From assembly GCA_945952065.1 (NCBI GenBank), contig CAMFGY010000003.1, positions 186,001 through 250,000 on the forward strand: a DNA stretch of 64,000 bases, given 5' to 3'. The position numbers and the translations under genes are program-made. Of this stretch, positions 23,645-31,947 are shown one piece after another. The notes under the pieces were generated by a model that was given only the letters and a program-made list of their open reading frames with translations, was not told the DNA's origin and did no database searches. Numbering within the stretch: the stretch's first letter is position 1; the number at the start of each line of letters is the position of its first letter. This DNA comes from an uncultured Burkholderiales bacterium. GTDB taxonomy: Bacteria > Pseudomonadota > Gammaproteobacteria > Burkholderiales > Burkholderiaceae_C.

Positions 23645-24988
23645 TTGTCTTTGAGCCGCTGTATTGCTGTTGCTTACAGCGGTGGCCGTGACTCCACGGC
23701 TTTGCTGCACGCAGTGGCCCACCAGGCGCAGTTGCTCAACCGAAGTCATGATGCCGGCATCCGGGTGCTGGCTTTGCATGTCCATCATGGCCTGAGCGCG
23801 CATGCCGATGCTTGGCTTGCGCATTGCCAAGTCCAATGTGAAGCCTGGGCTCAAAAGGGCTTGCCGCTGCGATTCTTAGCGCAACGTTTGCAAGCAGCCC
23901 CGGCTGCGGGCCGGAGTATTGAAGCCTGGGCTCGCGAGCAACGCTATGCCGCGCTGGAGGCCATGGCGCTGGAGGCTGGCGCTAGCTTGTTGCTGCTGGC
24001 GCACCATCAGCGCGATCAAGCGGAGACCCTGCTTTTGCAAGCCCTGCGCGGGGCGGGCGTGGCGGGCATGGCGGCCATGCCCGACCAGCAGCACCGCGCC
24101 CATGGTTTGTGCTGGGCCCGGCCTTGGCTGCATCAGCCGCATGAAGCGCTACAAGCCTATGTGAAGCAATATAGGCTCAGCCATATCGAAGACGACAGCA
24201 ATCAAGACCCTCGATTTGCGCGCAACCGCCTGCGCTTGTCCTTGTGGTCTCCTTTGTTGCAAGCATTTCCACAGGCGCAAGCCAGTTTGGCGCAGGCCGC
24301 GACTTGGGCGCAGCAGGCGGCCGCCTTGCAAGACGAGGTGGCGCAGCAAGACCTTGATGCCTTGGCGGACGGGCAGCCGGGCTTGTCTTTGCAGGGCTTG
24401 CGGCAGCTCAGTGCAGTGCGTGCTCGCAATGCCTTGCGGGCGTGGCTGGCGGCGCAGACCGGCCAAAGCGCTTCGGCCAAGCTGATGAACCGTCTGTCTC
24501 ACGAGTTAGGCGGCGAGGCGCCTGCAAGCTGGCCTTGTGCCCACGGGGTGTTGCGGCGCTATCGCGGTCGCTTGACATGGCAAGCAAAAGCCAAAGCAGG
24601 GTTTGCTTCGGAGGACGCGGCAGCCTCGACCTTGCTCGATCTATCCGTCCCCGGTCTGTACCCCCAGGCCGGATGGGCGGGGGCTTGGCAAGTGAAGCCA
24701 GGTGCTGGCCCGGGCGTCGTCTCGCCGGCTTTGTTGCGGGCCGTTGCGATGCGTCCACGGCTTGGTGGCGAGCAGTTCCAGCGCGCGCCACTGAGTTGCG
24801 CGCGCAGTCTGAAAAAGTCCTATCAGGAGGCCGGCGTCCCCCCGTGGCAACGGCTTGGCCCCCTTTTGTTTGTCGCTGACACTTTGCTCTATGCCCCCGG
24901 CCTGGGGCTGGATGCGCGATGCTGGGCCGATGCCGACGAGCAGGCCTTGAGCCTGGCCTGGGTGCCTGATTCCGCGCAGATTTCGTAA
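23645..24988 (+). CDS. tilS: tRNA(Ile)-lysidine synthase
   Basis: An ATP-dependent enzyme that modifies the wobble cytidine of tRNA-Ile (CAU) to lysidine. The PP-loop motif AYSGGRDSTALLHA occurs about residue 10, followed by HVHHGLSAHAD, and HHQRDQAETLLLQALRGAG, with a TilS C-terminal domain near residues 360-440. Length (447) is like E. coli TilS (432). The start is a TTG at 23645 with a stop codon upstream in frame; no ATG precedes the conserved core, so TTG use is probable. Confidence 0.9.
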   Translation: MSLSRCIAVAYSGGRDSTALLHAVAHQAQLLNRSHDAGIRVLALHVHHGLSAHADAWLAHCQVQCEAWAQKGLPLRFLAQRLQAAPAAGRSIEAWAREQRYAALEAMALEAGASLLLLAHHQRDQAETLLLQALRGAGVAGMAAMPDQQHRAHGLCWARPWLHQPHEALQAYVKQYRLSHIEDDSNQDPRFARNRLRLSLWSPLLQAFPQAQASLAQAATWAQQAAALQDEVAQQDLDALADGQPGLSLQGLRQLSAVRARNALRAWLAAQTGQSASAKLMNRLSHELGGEAPASWPCAHGVLRRYRGRLTWQAKAKAGFASEDAAASTLLDLSVPGLYPQAGWAGAWQVKPGAGPGVVSPALLRAVAMRPRLGGEQFQRAPLSCARSLKKSYQEAGVPPWQRLGPLLFVADTLLYAPGLGLDARCWADADEQALSLAWVPDSAQIS

Positions 24989-25006
24989 CTCACTTGATCG
25001 TCATAT

Positions 25007-25021
25007 TGCTGCAATGCAGCA
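25007..25021. repeat. 15-base palindrome upstream of lysC
   Basis: TGCTGC-AAT-GCAGCA, an inverted repeat ending two bases before a TAGAAT hexamer (25024-25029). It could be an operator or part of a leader. No regulator is known to me for this sequence, and a chance origin is possible. Confidence 0.3.
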
Positions 25022-25097
25022 GCTAGAATCAGCGATTGCGACCGCGGCGCAGCATTACCCGTCCCGGGACTTTGACCCCCGCGCAAAAACTCTTCCT

Positions 25098-26366
25098 ATG
25101 GCCTTGATTGTTCACAAGTACGGCGGCACCTCGATGGGGTCGACCGAGCGCATTCGAAATGTTGCCAAGCGTGTCGCCAAATGGGCGCGGGCTGGGCATC
25201 AAATGGTGGTGGTGCCCTCTGCCATGAGCGGCGAAACCAACCGTTTGTTGGGTTTGGCCAAAGAACTTTCACCGGCCACCAGCAGCCCGGAATTGAATCG
25301 AGAGCTCGACATGATTGCTGCCACGGGTGAGCAAGTGTCGGTGGGTTTGCTGGCGATTGCTTTGCAGGCCGAAGGCTTGGAAGCCGTGAGCTACACCGGC
25401 TGGCAAGTGCCGGTGGCCACCGATTCCAGCTACACCAAGGCCCGCATCGAGAGCATTGATGACACCCGCGTTCGCGCCGATCTGGCGGCGGGCAAGGTGG
25501 TGGTGATCGCAGGCTTCCAGGGTATTGATGAAGACAAGAACATCACCACCCTGGGGCGTGGCGGATCGGACACTTCGGCGGTGGCGATTGCCGCAGCGAT
25601 GAAGGCTGACGAATGCTTGATCTACACCGATGTGGACGGTGTGTACACCACCGACCCCCGCATCGTGCCCGAAGCCCGGCGCCTGCACACCATCAGCTTT
25701 GAAGAAATGTTGGAGATGGCCTCCTTGGGCTCCAAGATTTTGCAAATCCGCTCCGTGGAGTTTGCCGGCAAATACCGCGTGCCCCTGCGTGTGCTGTCGA
25801 GCTTCACACCCTGGGATATCGATATCGAAGAAGAGGCCAAGTCTGGCACGCTGATCAGTTTTGAAGAGGACGAGAAAATGGAACAAGCCGTCGTTTCGGG
25901 TATTGCTTTTAACCGCGATGAGGCCAAGGTGACGCTGCTGGGTGTGCCGGACAAGCCAGGCATTGCCTTCCAGATCCTGGGCCCGGTGGCCGATGCAAAC
26001 ATCGACATCGACGTGATCATCCAGAACGTCTCGCACGACGGCAAGACCGACTTCAGCTTCACCGTGCACCGCAACGACTATGCACGCACTATGGAGTTGT
26101 TGGAAAAGACCGTGGGTCCGGCAACGCAAGCGTCCAAGGTGATGGGCGACGCGCGCATCTGCAAGGTTTCTATCGTCGGCATCGGCATGCGCTCGCATGT
26201 GGGCGTGGCCTCCAAGATGTTCCGTGCCTTGAGCGAAGAGGGCATCAACATCCAGATGATTTCCACCAGCGAAATCAAAACCAGTGTCGTGATCGACGAG
26301 AAGTACATGGAGTTGGCCGTGCGTGCTTTGCACCGCGCCTTCGAATTGGAACAAATTTCTGCATAA
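25098..26366 (+). CDS. lysC: Aspartate kinase
   Basis: A 422-residue aspartokinase catalysing the first step of the Lys, Thr and Met pathway. The N-terminal motif KYGGTSMGS binds ATP, and TLGRGGSDTSAVAIAAAM and DVDGVYTTDPR belong to the kinase domain. Two ACT domains at the C-terminus (about 265-420) confer feedback control. The start at 25098 gives the family MALIVHKYGG; an in-frame ATG at 25014 would add 28 unlike residues. The tRNA-Ser promoter begins just after the stop. Confidence 0.96.
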   Translation: MALIVHKYGGTSMGSTERIRNVAKRVAKWARAGHQMVVVPSAMSGETNRLLGLAKELSPATSSPELNRELDMIAATGEQVSVGLLAIALQAEGLEAVSYTGWQVPVATDSSYTKARIESIDDTRVRADLAAGKVVVIAGFQGIDEDKNITTLGRGGSDTSAVAIAAAMKADECLIYTDVDGVYTTDPRIVPEARRLHTISFEEMLEMASLGSKILQIRSVEFAGKYRVPLRVLSSFTPWDIDIEEEAKSGTLISFEEDEKMEQAVVSGIAFNRDEAKVTLLGVPDKPGIAFQILGPVADANIDIDVIIQNVSHDGKTDFSFTVHRNDYARTMELLEKTVGPATQASKVMGDARICKVSIVGIGMRSHVGVASKMFRALSEEGINIQMISTSEIKTSVVIDEKYMELAVRALHRAFELEQISA

Positions 26367-26369
26367 GTC

Positions 26370-26399
26370 TTGAAAGCTCTTGTTTTCTTAGTATAGAAT
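26370..26399 (+). promoter_or_regulatory. Promoter of tRNA-Ser
   Basis: TTGAAA (26370-26375) and TAGAAT (26394-26399), with an 18-base spacer (TATAGA at 26392 gives 16), predict a transcript start near 26406, seven bases before the mature tRNA. Confidence 0.65.
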
Positions 26400-26412
26400 T
26401 CAAGGCTGCGCT

Positions 26413-26505
26413 GGAGTCGTGACCGAGTGGCCGAAGGTGCTCCCCTGCTAAGGGAGTATGTGGGCAAAACCTGCATCGAGAGTTCGAATCTCTCCGACTC
26501 CGCCA
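26413..26505 (+). tRNA. tRNA-Ser (anticodon GCU)
   Basis: A 93-base class II tRNA. Acceptor arms GGAGTCG (26413-26419) and CGACTCC (26495-26501) pair fully, followed by G and an encoded CCA (26503-26505). The anticodon stem CTCCC/GGGAG frames a loop with GCT at 26447-26449, reading AGC/AGU. A long variable arm (about GTATGTGGGCAAAACCTGCATC) and the GTTCGAATC T-loop confirm serine type. Confidence 0.96.
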
Positions 26506-26514
26506 AGTAATGCG

Positions 26515-26558
26515 AAACCCTTGATCTGCAAGAGCAATCTTGTGAATCAAGGGTTTTT
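26515..26558 (+). terminator. Terminator of tRNA-Ser
   Basis: An 11-base stem AAACCCTTGAT/ATCAAGGGTTT, with a further inner stem CAAGA/TCTTG in its loop, ends in a T run at 26554-26558. It lies nine bases after the tRNA. Confidence 0.8.
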
Positions 26559-26841
26559 GCTTTGTGGCCGGCAGTTTCTGGCGACGTGTGGGCTGATCGT
26601 TAGCGATGGCCCCTCTCGCGCTGCTTCGGGCGCCTGTTGTGCGCGCATCGGGTTCGCTTCGGGCGGCGGGTGTTCAAACGCTTGAAAGCCCCTCACGCCT
26701 TGGCATTGCTTCCAGGAGAGGGGGCAACGCTGTGTTCGGGCTCAGTGGCCGAGAAGATGCTCGGAAGCCTAGAAGCCCAGCGGAAGCCCTGCAAAAACCA
26801 ATTTGCCAGCCGCCCAGTCGTCCTGGCGTCTGCGAAAGGCT
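26559..26841. other. Stretch without a recognised gene
   Basis: Between the tRNA terminator and the diguanylate cyclase stop at 26842 there is nothing I can support. Short open frames on the + strand translate to Arg- and Ala-rich, unrecognisable sequence. No IS end, att site or repeat was seen. Confidence 0.6.
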
Positions 26842-27978
26842 TCAGGTCGCGTTGAAGACCACGCGATTGCGGCCCTCGGTCTTGGCTTGGTACAGGGCTT
26901 GGTCTGCGGCCTTCAGCAGTTGCTCGGCCAATGATTGCGCTTCCACTTGAATGCGTTCGGCTGGCAGCATGGCCAAGCCAATCGAAACGCTGGCGGTGAT
27001 GACTTCGCCGCAGGGCAGGCTGAAGGGCCGACCGGCTATCCCGGCGCGAATCCGTTCCGCGATGTCGCGGGCATGCTGGGCGGGCGCTTGCGGTAGCAGC
27101 ACAACGAACTCTTCGCCGCCGAAGCGGGCGATGGTGTCCCCGGCCCGCAGCTGAGTTTGGATGTTATGGCCGACCGCTCGCAGTACCGCGTCACCGGCTT
27201 GGTGGCCGTAGCGGTCATTGATGGCTTTGAAACGGTCCAGGTCCAAGAACAAACAGGCCAAATCATGGCGGTAGCGTCGAGCCTGGGCTATTTCAATCAG
27301 GCAGCGATGTTCAAAGTAGCGGCGGTTGTGCACGCCGGTCAGTGCATCGGTCAAGCCGGCCAACTTCAGTCGCTCTTGGTTGAGCGTGCTGTCCAGACAG
27401 ACCGAAACGATGGCGGCCAAGCGCTCCAGCAAGGCTGTGCCCGATTGCGCGTCATAACGTTGCGCATCCACGCTCCCGAAATGCAGGCTGCCGATCAACT
27501 CGCCATGCCGGCTCAGCGGCAACAGGGCCAGAGAGGCCATGTTCGCGGCCTGCTCTTGGCCAAGGAACAGCTTGTCGTGTTGGCTGGCCTTGAAGGGTCC
27601 CAGCCAGGGCTTCAAAGCGGGGTCGGGGTGCAAGTCGCGCAGGGGCGCGTCGCTTTGCAGCAAATGAAGTCCCTGGACAGGGCGTCCGTCCATGCCGAGT
27701 TCCGCATCCAGCATGCGGCTGGCTTCATGGTCGCGGTCCAGCAGCGACAAGGCCACGCAATCGATTCCGAAGGCTGCTTTGTAGTCGCCCAAAAGCAAAC
27801 GGACCAACTCGAGCAGCGATCGCGTCGCGATCAGCTTGTGCTCCAGTTGCTCGAAACGCCGCATCTTCAATTCGTTGTTGCGCGCTTCTCTCAGGATGTT
27901 TTCGAGTTGCTGACGCAGGGCCTGGTTTTCGGCCTGAATCTCGGCGTGGCGTTGCTGATGGGGGTCGCGGCTGTCCAT
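26842..27978 (-). CDS. DUF484/GAF-GGDEF diguanylate cyclase
   Basis: A 378-residue protein predicted to make cyclic di-GMP. An N-terminal coiled coil (residues 8-50) leads into a GAF/DUF484-like sensor (about 50-205) and a GGDEF domain (about 210-378). The active motif is GGEEF, and the RAGD inhibitory (I) site lies five residues before it, so product feedback inhibition is likely. It lacks membrane helices and so is probably cytoplasmic. The ATG at 27978 has no strong ribosome site. Confidence 0.9.
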   Translation of the reverse strand: MDSRDPHQQRHAEIQAENQALRQQLENILREARNNELKMRRFEQLEHKLIATRSLLELVRLLLGDYKAAFGIDCVALSLLDRDHEASRMLDAELGMDGRPVQGLHLLQSDAPLRDLHPDPALKPWLGPFKASQHDKLFLGQEQAANMASLALLPLSRHGELIGSLHFGSVDAQRYDAQSGTALLERLAAIVSVCLDSTLNQERLKLAGLTDALTGVHNRRYFEHRCLIEIAQARRYRHDLACLFLDLDRFKAINDRYGHQAGDAVLRAVGHNIQTQLRAGDTIARFGGEEFVVLLPQAPAQHARDIAERIRAGIAGRPFSLPCGEVITASVSIGLAMLPAERIQVEAQSLAEQLLKAADQALYQAKTEGRNRVVFNAT

Positions 27979-28025
27979 GCTGGGCTGATAAGGGTGCTGG
28001 GGCCTGACTGTAGCGACTTTGGAGA

Positions 28026-28910
28026 TCAGACTTGTGACTGAGCAGCCGCCAACTCGTCTCGTAGGCGCTGGTTCTCTTCCTTCAAGGCTTTGTTTTCGCT
28101 GCTCAACTCCGCCACAGTGCTTTGCAGCAGCTTCAGCTGAGCTTCGCGGTTACGTTCTTCGGCACTCTGCGGATTCTCTTCAGGTGCGCCGTCGGCAGTT
28201 TCGGGGCTGCCGCTCTCGGCTTTGCTGGCGCGTGTGCCTGACTTGCTTTCCCTCACCCGTTTGGCCGCTTGCTGCAGCTCCTTCTTGCCTCCCGCCACAG
28301 CAGCGATTTGTTCTTCTTTGTCCAGGCTGGCCACTGCGGCGGCGGCATTGATAGAGATGGTGCCGGCCTTGACGGCCTCCACCAACTCGGGGGCGGCGCT
28401 TTTCTGGATTTTTTCGATCTGCACCACGGTATTGCTGCTGATGCGCGCGGCCTTGGCAATCGCTTCGCGGCTGGTCAGCGCTTCGGCGGGCGGCAGCTGC
28501 GCATGGGGGGCGGCGCTGATCTCGCTGGGGAATTCCGTGCCGATGGCCGTGCCGGCTTCAGCCAGCGCCGCCACAGCGGCTTGCGCACGCGCGGTGGTGA
28601 TTTCCTTTTTGCGCAAGGCCAACACGCCTCGCTGGAAGTCCGACACCGAGCGTCGACCCAGGTGCTGGTCGATCATCCATAAGTGCACGTCTTCCATCGA
28701 TTGAAAACGTGTGTTTTGAACCGTGTTGAAGGGCAGGCCGTGCTTCTGGCAAATGCCATAGCGGTTGTGTCCGTCCACCAGAATGTCGCCCCACAACACC
28801 AGGGCGTCGCGGCAGCCTTCGCTCAAGATGCTGCGCTCCAAAGCCTGGTATTCCTCGGGTGTCAGGGGGTCGATATAGGCCTTCAGTTCTTCGAGGACGG
28901 TGATGTTCAT
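28026..28910 (-). CDS. ParB N-terminal domain protein, orphan
   Basis: A 294-residue protein. Residues 1-85 resemble a ParB/KorB N-terminal nuclease-like fold (DALVLWGDILVDGHNRYGIC, with the DGHNR box). Residues 140-235 hold a likely helix-turn-helix region, and residues 250-290 form a Leu/Glu-rich coiled coil. No ParA neighbour or parS-like repeat is visible, so chromosome partition is unlikely; it may be a plasmid- or ICE-related regulator retained in the chromosome. The start at 28910 is preferred over 28970, but the ribosome site is weak. Confidence 0.75.
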   Translation of the reverse strand: MNITVLEELKAYIDPLTPEEYQALERSILSEGCRDALVLWGDILVDGHNRYGICQKHGLPFNTVQNTRFQSMEDVHLWMIDQHLGRRSVSDFQRGVLALRKKEITTARAQAAVAALAEAGTAIGTEFPSEISAAPHAQLPPAEALTSREAIAKAARISSNTVVQIEKIQKSAAPELVEAVKAGTISINAAAAVASLDKEEQIAAVAGGKKELQQAAKRVRESKSGTRASKAESGSPETADGAPEENPQSAEERNREAQLKLLQSTVAELSSENKALKEENQRLRDELAAAQSQV

Positions 28911-29046
28911 GGGGCAAAGGTGCGAGAAAGGAGTCGAGCCAAGCCAAGGCGGGCAGGGGGCGGTTGACAAGAGCTGGCGCCTGAGTCAGGCAGAGTCAAG
29001 CGCAGTTATATGGATGGGGATAGGGACAGGGCCGCACATTTTATCG

Positions 29047-29077
29047 GCTCAGGCTGAGCGACCCTTGGACCAAGGGT
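29047..29077. repeat. Two adjacent perfect palindromes in the ParB-like upstream region
   Basis: GCTCAG-G-CTGAGC (29047-29059) and ACCCTTGG-A-CCAAGGGT (29061-29077) lie side by side between the divergent parB-like gene and the small exported gene at 29183. A third palindrome, ATGCCTAGGCAT, is at 29135-29146. They are candidate operators; no regulator is identified. Confidence 0.45.
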
Positions 29078-29182
29078 TTGGTGTCAAATTGTGACGGCCG
29101 TGCACCGCTGCGCGAGGGACTTCGTTGTGACTGCATGCCTAGGCATTGAAATTGTCTGTTGGGACCTCAAAGGAGATCTGTG

Positions 29183-29629
29183 ATGAGCAAGAAAAAGATC
29201 GTGCTTGGCGCCGCCTTGCTGCTGGGCTTGGGGCATGGGGCTGCTGTTTGGGCCGCTGATGTGGGGGTGTCGATCAATATCGGTCAGCCCGGGTTTTACG
29301 GCCATATTGAGTTGGGCAACGCACCTCAGCCGCGCTTGATCTATCCCCAGCCGGTGTTGATCGAACGGGTGCGGGTGCAGGCGGCCCCCATTTACTTGCG
29401 GGTGCCGCCCGGCCATGAAAAAGATTGGCGCAAGCATTGCAAACATTACGACGCTTGCGGGCGTCCAGTCTATTTTGTGCGCGACGATTGGTACCGCGAG
29501 GAGTACATGCCGCATTACGCGCGCAGTCATGGCGGTGGGCGCGATCGGGATGATGACGATGAACATGGTCGCGGCCACGGGCGCGACAAGCACAAAAAAG
29601 GGCGCGGCCATGACAAGGATCGCGACTGA
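29183..29629 (+). CDS. Exported His/Asp/Arg-rich small protein, unknown function
   Basis: A 148-residue protein with a signal peptide (cleavage after VWA, about residue 24), a compact middle with two Cys (86, 92) in HCKHYDACGRPVYFV, and a C-terminal tail of about 35 residues made of Gly, His, Asp, Arg and Lys (RDRDDDDEHGRGHGRDKHKK). AAGGAGA seven bases before the ATG sets the start. The charged tail might bind metal or be disordered. Its stop is two bases from the convergent chrA stop. Confidence 0.78.
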   Translation: MSKKKIVLGAALLLGLGHGAAVWAADVGVSINIGQPGFYGHIELGNAPQPRLIYPQPVLIERVRVQAAPIYLRVPPGHEKDWRKHCKHYDACGRPVYFVRDDWYREEYMPHYARSHGGGRDRDDDDEHGRGHGRDKHKKGRGHDKDRD

Positions 29630-29631
29630 GT

Positions 29632-30999
29632 TCAGTGCGGCAGTCCGGTCAGCGCCTGCAGCAAGAGCCCCGTGCTGGCGCAAGCCAGCAGCAAAGGCAT
29701 CACGCCCAGCTTGAACCGAAACAGGGCCAGCGTGGCGCCCACCATCAGTACTGCCGAGAGGCCGTCGAAGCGGCCACCCCAAGCCTGGGGCCAGAGCAGG
29801 TGGTAAGCGAAGAACAGCGCCAGATTCAGAATCACGCCGACCACGGCTGCGGTGATGGCCGATAAGGGCGCGGTGAAGCGCAGTTGACCGTGGCTGGCCT
29901 CCACCAAAGGCCCGCCGGCCAGGATGAAGATGAACGAGGGCAAAAAGGTGAAGAAGGTCGCCACACAGGCGCCGCTGATGCCGGCCAGCAGCAGGGCATC
30001 CGGGCCGAGCACGCCGCCGGTCCAAGCCCCAAGAAAGCCGACAAAGGCCACCACCATGATCAGGGGCCCGGGCGTGGTTTCTCCAAGGGCCAAGCCATCC
30101 ATCATCTGCCCTGCGCTGAGCCAGTGTTGCTGCTCGACCGCTCCTTGATAAACATAGGGCAGCACGGCGTAGGCGCCGCCAAAGGTCAAGAGCGCGGCCT
30201 TGCTGAAAAAAACCGCCATCTGGCTGAACACGTGCTGCGGCCCAAAGTGCAAGAACAGGCCGCTAAACACCAGCGCCCCCAGGCTCAGGCCCAGCAGCAG
30301 CACCGTCGCGAGTCGGCGTCGGGAAAAGCGAGCATGGGCAGGCGTGGGGGTGTCGTCGTCGATCAAGGCCGGGCCTAGAGGGGCAGAGCTGCTGCTGTGG
30401 GCGCCCCCGATAGCAAAGACCTCGGGCCAGCGACGTGCGCCCAGCCAGCCCGCGGCTGCGGCTATCAGCACAATCAGTGGAAACGGGGCTTTGAAGGCAA
30501 AGATCGCCACAAACGCACCGAGAGCGATCAGCCACAGCCCGCGGTTTTTCAGCACTCGGCTGCCGATGCGATGGGCCGCGTGCAGCACCAAGGCGGTGAC
30601 GGCGGGCTTGAGGCCAAAGAAGATGGCGGCCACCTGCGCTTGTGAACCCTGCGTCAGATAAAGCCAAGACAGACCCATCAAGATGAACAAGGACGGCAGC
30701 ACAAAAAGTGCACCCGCCACGATGCCTCCCCAGGGTCTGTGCATCAGCCAGCCGATATAGGTGGCCAATTGTTGGGCCTCAGGGCCGGGCAACAACATGC
30801 AGTAGTTGAGCGCATGCAAGAAGCGCTTTTCGCTGATCCAGCGGCGACGCTCGACCAATTCACTGTGCATGATGGCGATCTGTCCGGCTGGCCCGCCAAA
30901 GCTGATGAATCCCAATTTGAGCCAGAACAACAGCGCTTGACCGAATCCCACGGCTGTGGGGCGGGGTGGAGTGGAAGTGTTGGTGGTTTCGGGTGTCAT
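29632..30999 (-). CDS. chrA: Chromate-transporter family protein (ChrA, long form)
   Basis: A 455-residue membrane protein with two CHR domains, the usual long-form ChrA. Near the N-terminus FWLKLGFISFGGPAGQIAIM carries the first-domain signature, and a second FGGAYAVLPYVYQG motif lies near residue 270. It exports chromate in some bacteria; others carry ChrA with unknown substrate. The ATG at 30999 gives a normal N-terminus; an upstream in-frame start is less likely. It is divergent from ybaK. Confidence 0.92.
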   Translation of the reverse strand: MTPETTNTSTPPRPTAVGFGQALLFWLKLGFISFGGPAGQIAIMHSELVERRRWISEKRFLHALNYCMLLPGPEAQQLATYIGWLMHRPWGGIVAGALFVLPSLFILMGLSWLYLTQGSQAQVAAIFFGLKPAVTALVLHAAHRIGSRVLKNRGLWLIALGAFVAIFAFKAPFPLIVLIAAAAGWLGARRWPEVFAIGGAHSSSSAPLGPALIDDDTPTPAHARFSRRRLATVLLLGLSLGALVFSGLFLHFGPQHVFSQMAVFFSKAALLTFGGAYAVLPYVYQGAVEQQHWLSAGQMMDGLALGETTPGPLIMVVAFVGFLGAWTGGVLGPDALLLAGISGACVATFFTFLPSFIFILAGGPLVEASHGQLRFTAPLSAITAAVVGVILNLALFFAYHLLWPQAWGGRFDGLSAVLMVGATLALFRFKLGVMPLLLACASTGLLLQALTGLPH

Positions 31000-31157
31000 G
31001 AATGGAAAAAAGTGAGCCGAGGTGCCGTGCGCGCTGGCGCAGCATGCCATACAGCGCTGATCGCCTGATCCAAGTTTGAGGGGCGCGGCAGGGGCCATGC
31101 AAGGGGTCATGCAAGGGGCCTCAGGGGAGGGCAGGCAATGCCTGAGAGAATGCCGGG

Positions 31158-31706
31158 ATGAATGCCGTCAATGAATCTACTGTGAAGTCAGAAGCGCCCG
31201 AAAGTGTAGAAGGGCAAGAGCGCCCCGAAGGTTTTCGTCGGGTCCAAGAAGCCTTGCGCGCGCGTGCTCATGCGCATCCGGCGCGATGGTTGGATGTGGC
31301 CGCGCGCACCTCGCAAGAAGCGGCCGATGCGCTGGGTGTGTCGCTGGGGCAAATCGCCAAATCGGTGGTGTTCAAGCGCCGCGCTGATGAGGCTGCGGTG
31401 ATGGTGATCACCTCGGGGGATCGGCGGGTCGATGAGAAAAAGCTTGCTCAACACACCGGGCCCCTCGGTCGCGCTGACACCGACTATGTAAAGGCGCGCA
31501 CCGGCTTTTCGATCGGCGGGGTGTCTCCGCTGGGCTTTGCGCCCGCTGAGGGGCTGCCGCAGCCTTTGCTGTTTTTGGATCGTGAACTGTTTCGTTTCGA
31601 TTGGATTTGGGCGGCAGCCGGGCATCCGAACGGCGTGTTTCCCATGACGCCTCAGCAGTTGGTGGCGCTCACGCAGGCGCCGGTCATCGACGTGGTGCAA
31701 GCATGA
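31158..31706 (+). CDS. YbaK/EbsC-type aminoacyl-tRNA deacylase
   Basis: A 182-residue protein of the YbaK/ProX editing family, which hydrolyses mischarged tRNA, such as Cys- or Ala-tRNA-Pro. Visible are GQIAKSVVFKRR and DYVKARTGFSIGGVSPLGF, the conserved substrate-pocket segments. No ribosome site is strong. The stop overlaps the next start (ATGA at 31703-31706), linking it to the DUF1289 gene. Confidence 0.88.
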   Translation: MNAVNESTVKSEAPESVEGQERPEGFRRVQEALRARAHAHPARWLDVAARTSQEAADALGVSLGQIAKSVVFKRRADEAAVMVITSGDRRVDEKKLAQHTGPLGRADTDYVKARTGFSIGGVSPLGFAPAEGLPQPLLFLDRELFRFDWIWAAAGHPNGVFPMTPQQLVALTQAPVIDVVQA

Positions 31707-31936
31707 GCGGCACGGCAACCCTATCGCAGGTGAAGTCGCCCTGCACCAATGTTTGCCGTATCCATCAGCCGACCGGCTGGTGCGAAGGTTGCGCGCGCAG
31801 CATTCCTGAAATCACGGTTTGGTCCAAGGCGGATGATGCGACTCGGCGAGAGATCTTGCAGCGTTTGCCCGCGCGCCGTGAACATCTGGTGGACTTGGGC
31901 ATCTTCACCGCCGCCGAACCCGGCTCCTCTGTTTGA
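31703..31936 (+). CDS. DUF1289 zinc-binding-like small protein
   Basis: A 77-residue protein with the DUF1289 pattern SPCTNVCRIHQPTGWCEGCA, containing four Cys in a C-x3-C and C-x2-C arrangement that suggests a metal site. Family function is unknown. It overlaps the YbaK gene by four bases and precedes the isomerase by 11 bases, so all three are probably co-transcribed. Confidence 0.88.
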   Translation: MSGTATLSQVKSPCTNVCRIHQPTGWCEGCARSIPEITVWSKADDATRREILQRLPARREHLVDLGIFTAAEPGSSV

Positions 31937-31947
31937 AAGGCTGGACC

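Noticed and set aside
26413-26841. Integration site at tRNA-Ser, looked for as an island boundary.
   Set aside because: No integrase and no repeat of the tRNA 3' end was seen downstream.
26606-26950. Short + strand frames downstream of the tRNA that might be a gene or IS remnant.
   Set aside because: Arg/Ala-rich, no ribosome site, partly overlapping the diguanylate cyclase, and no inverted repeats at the edges.
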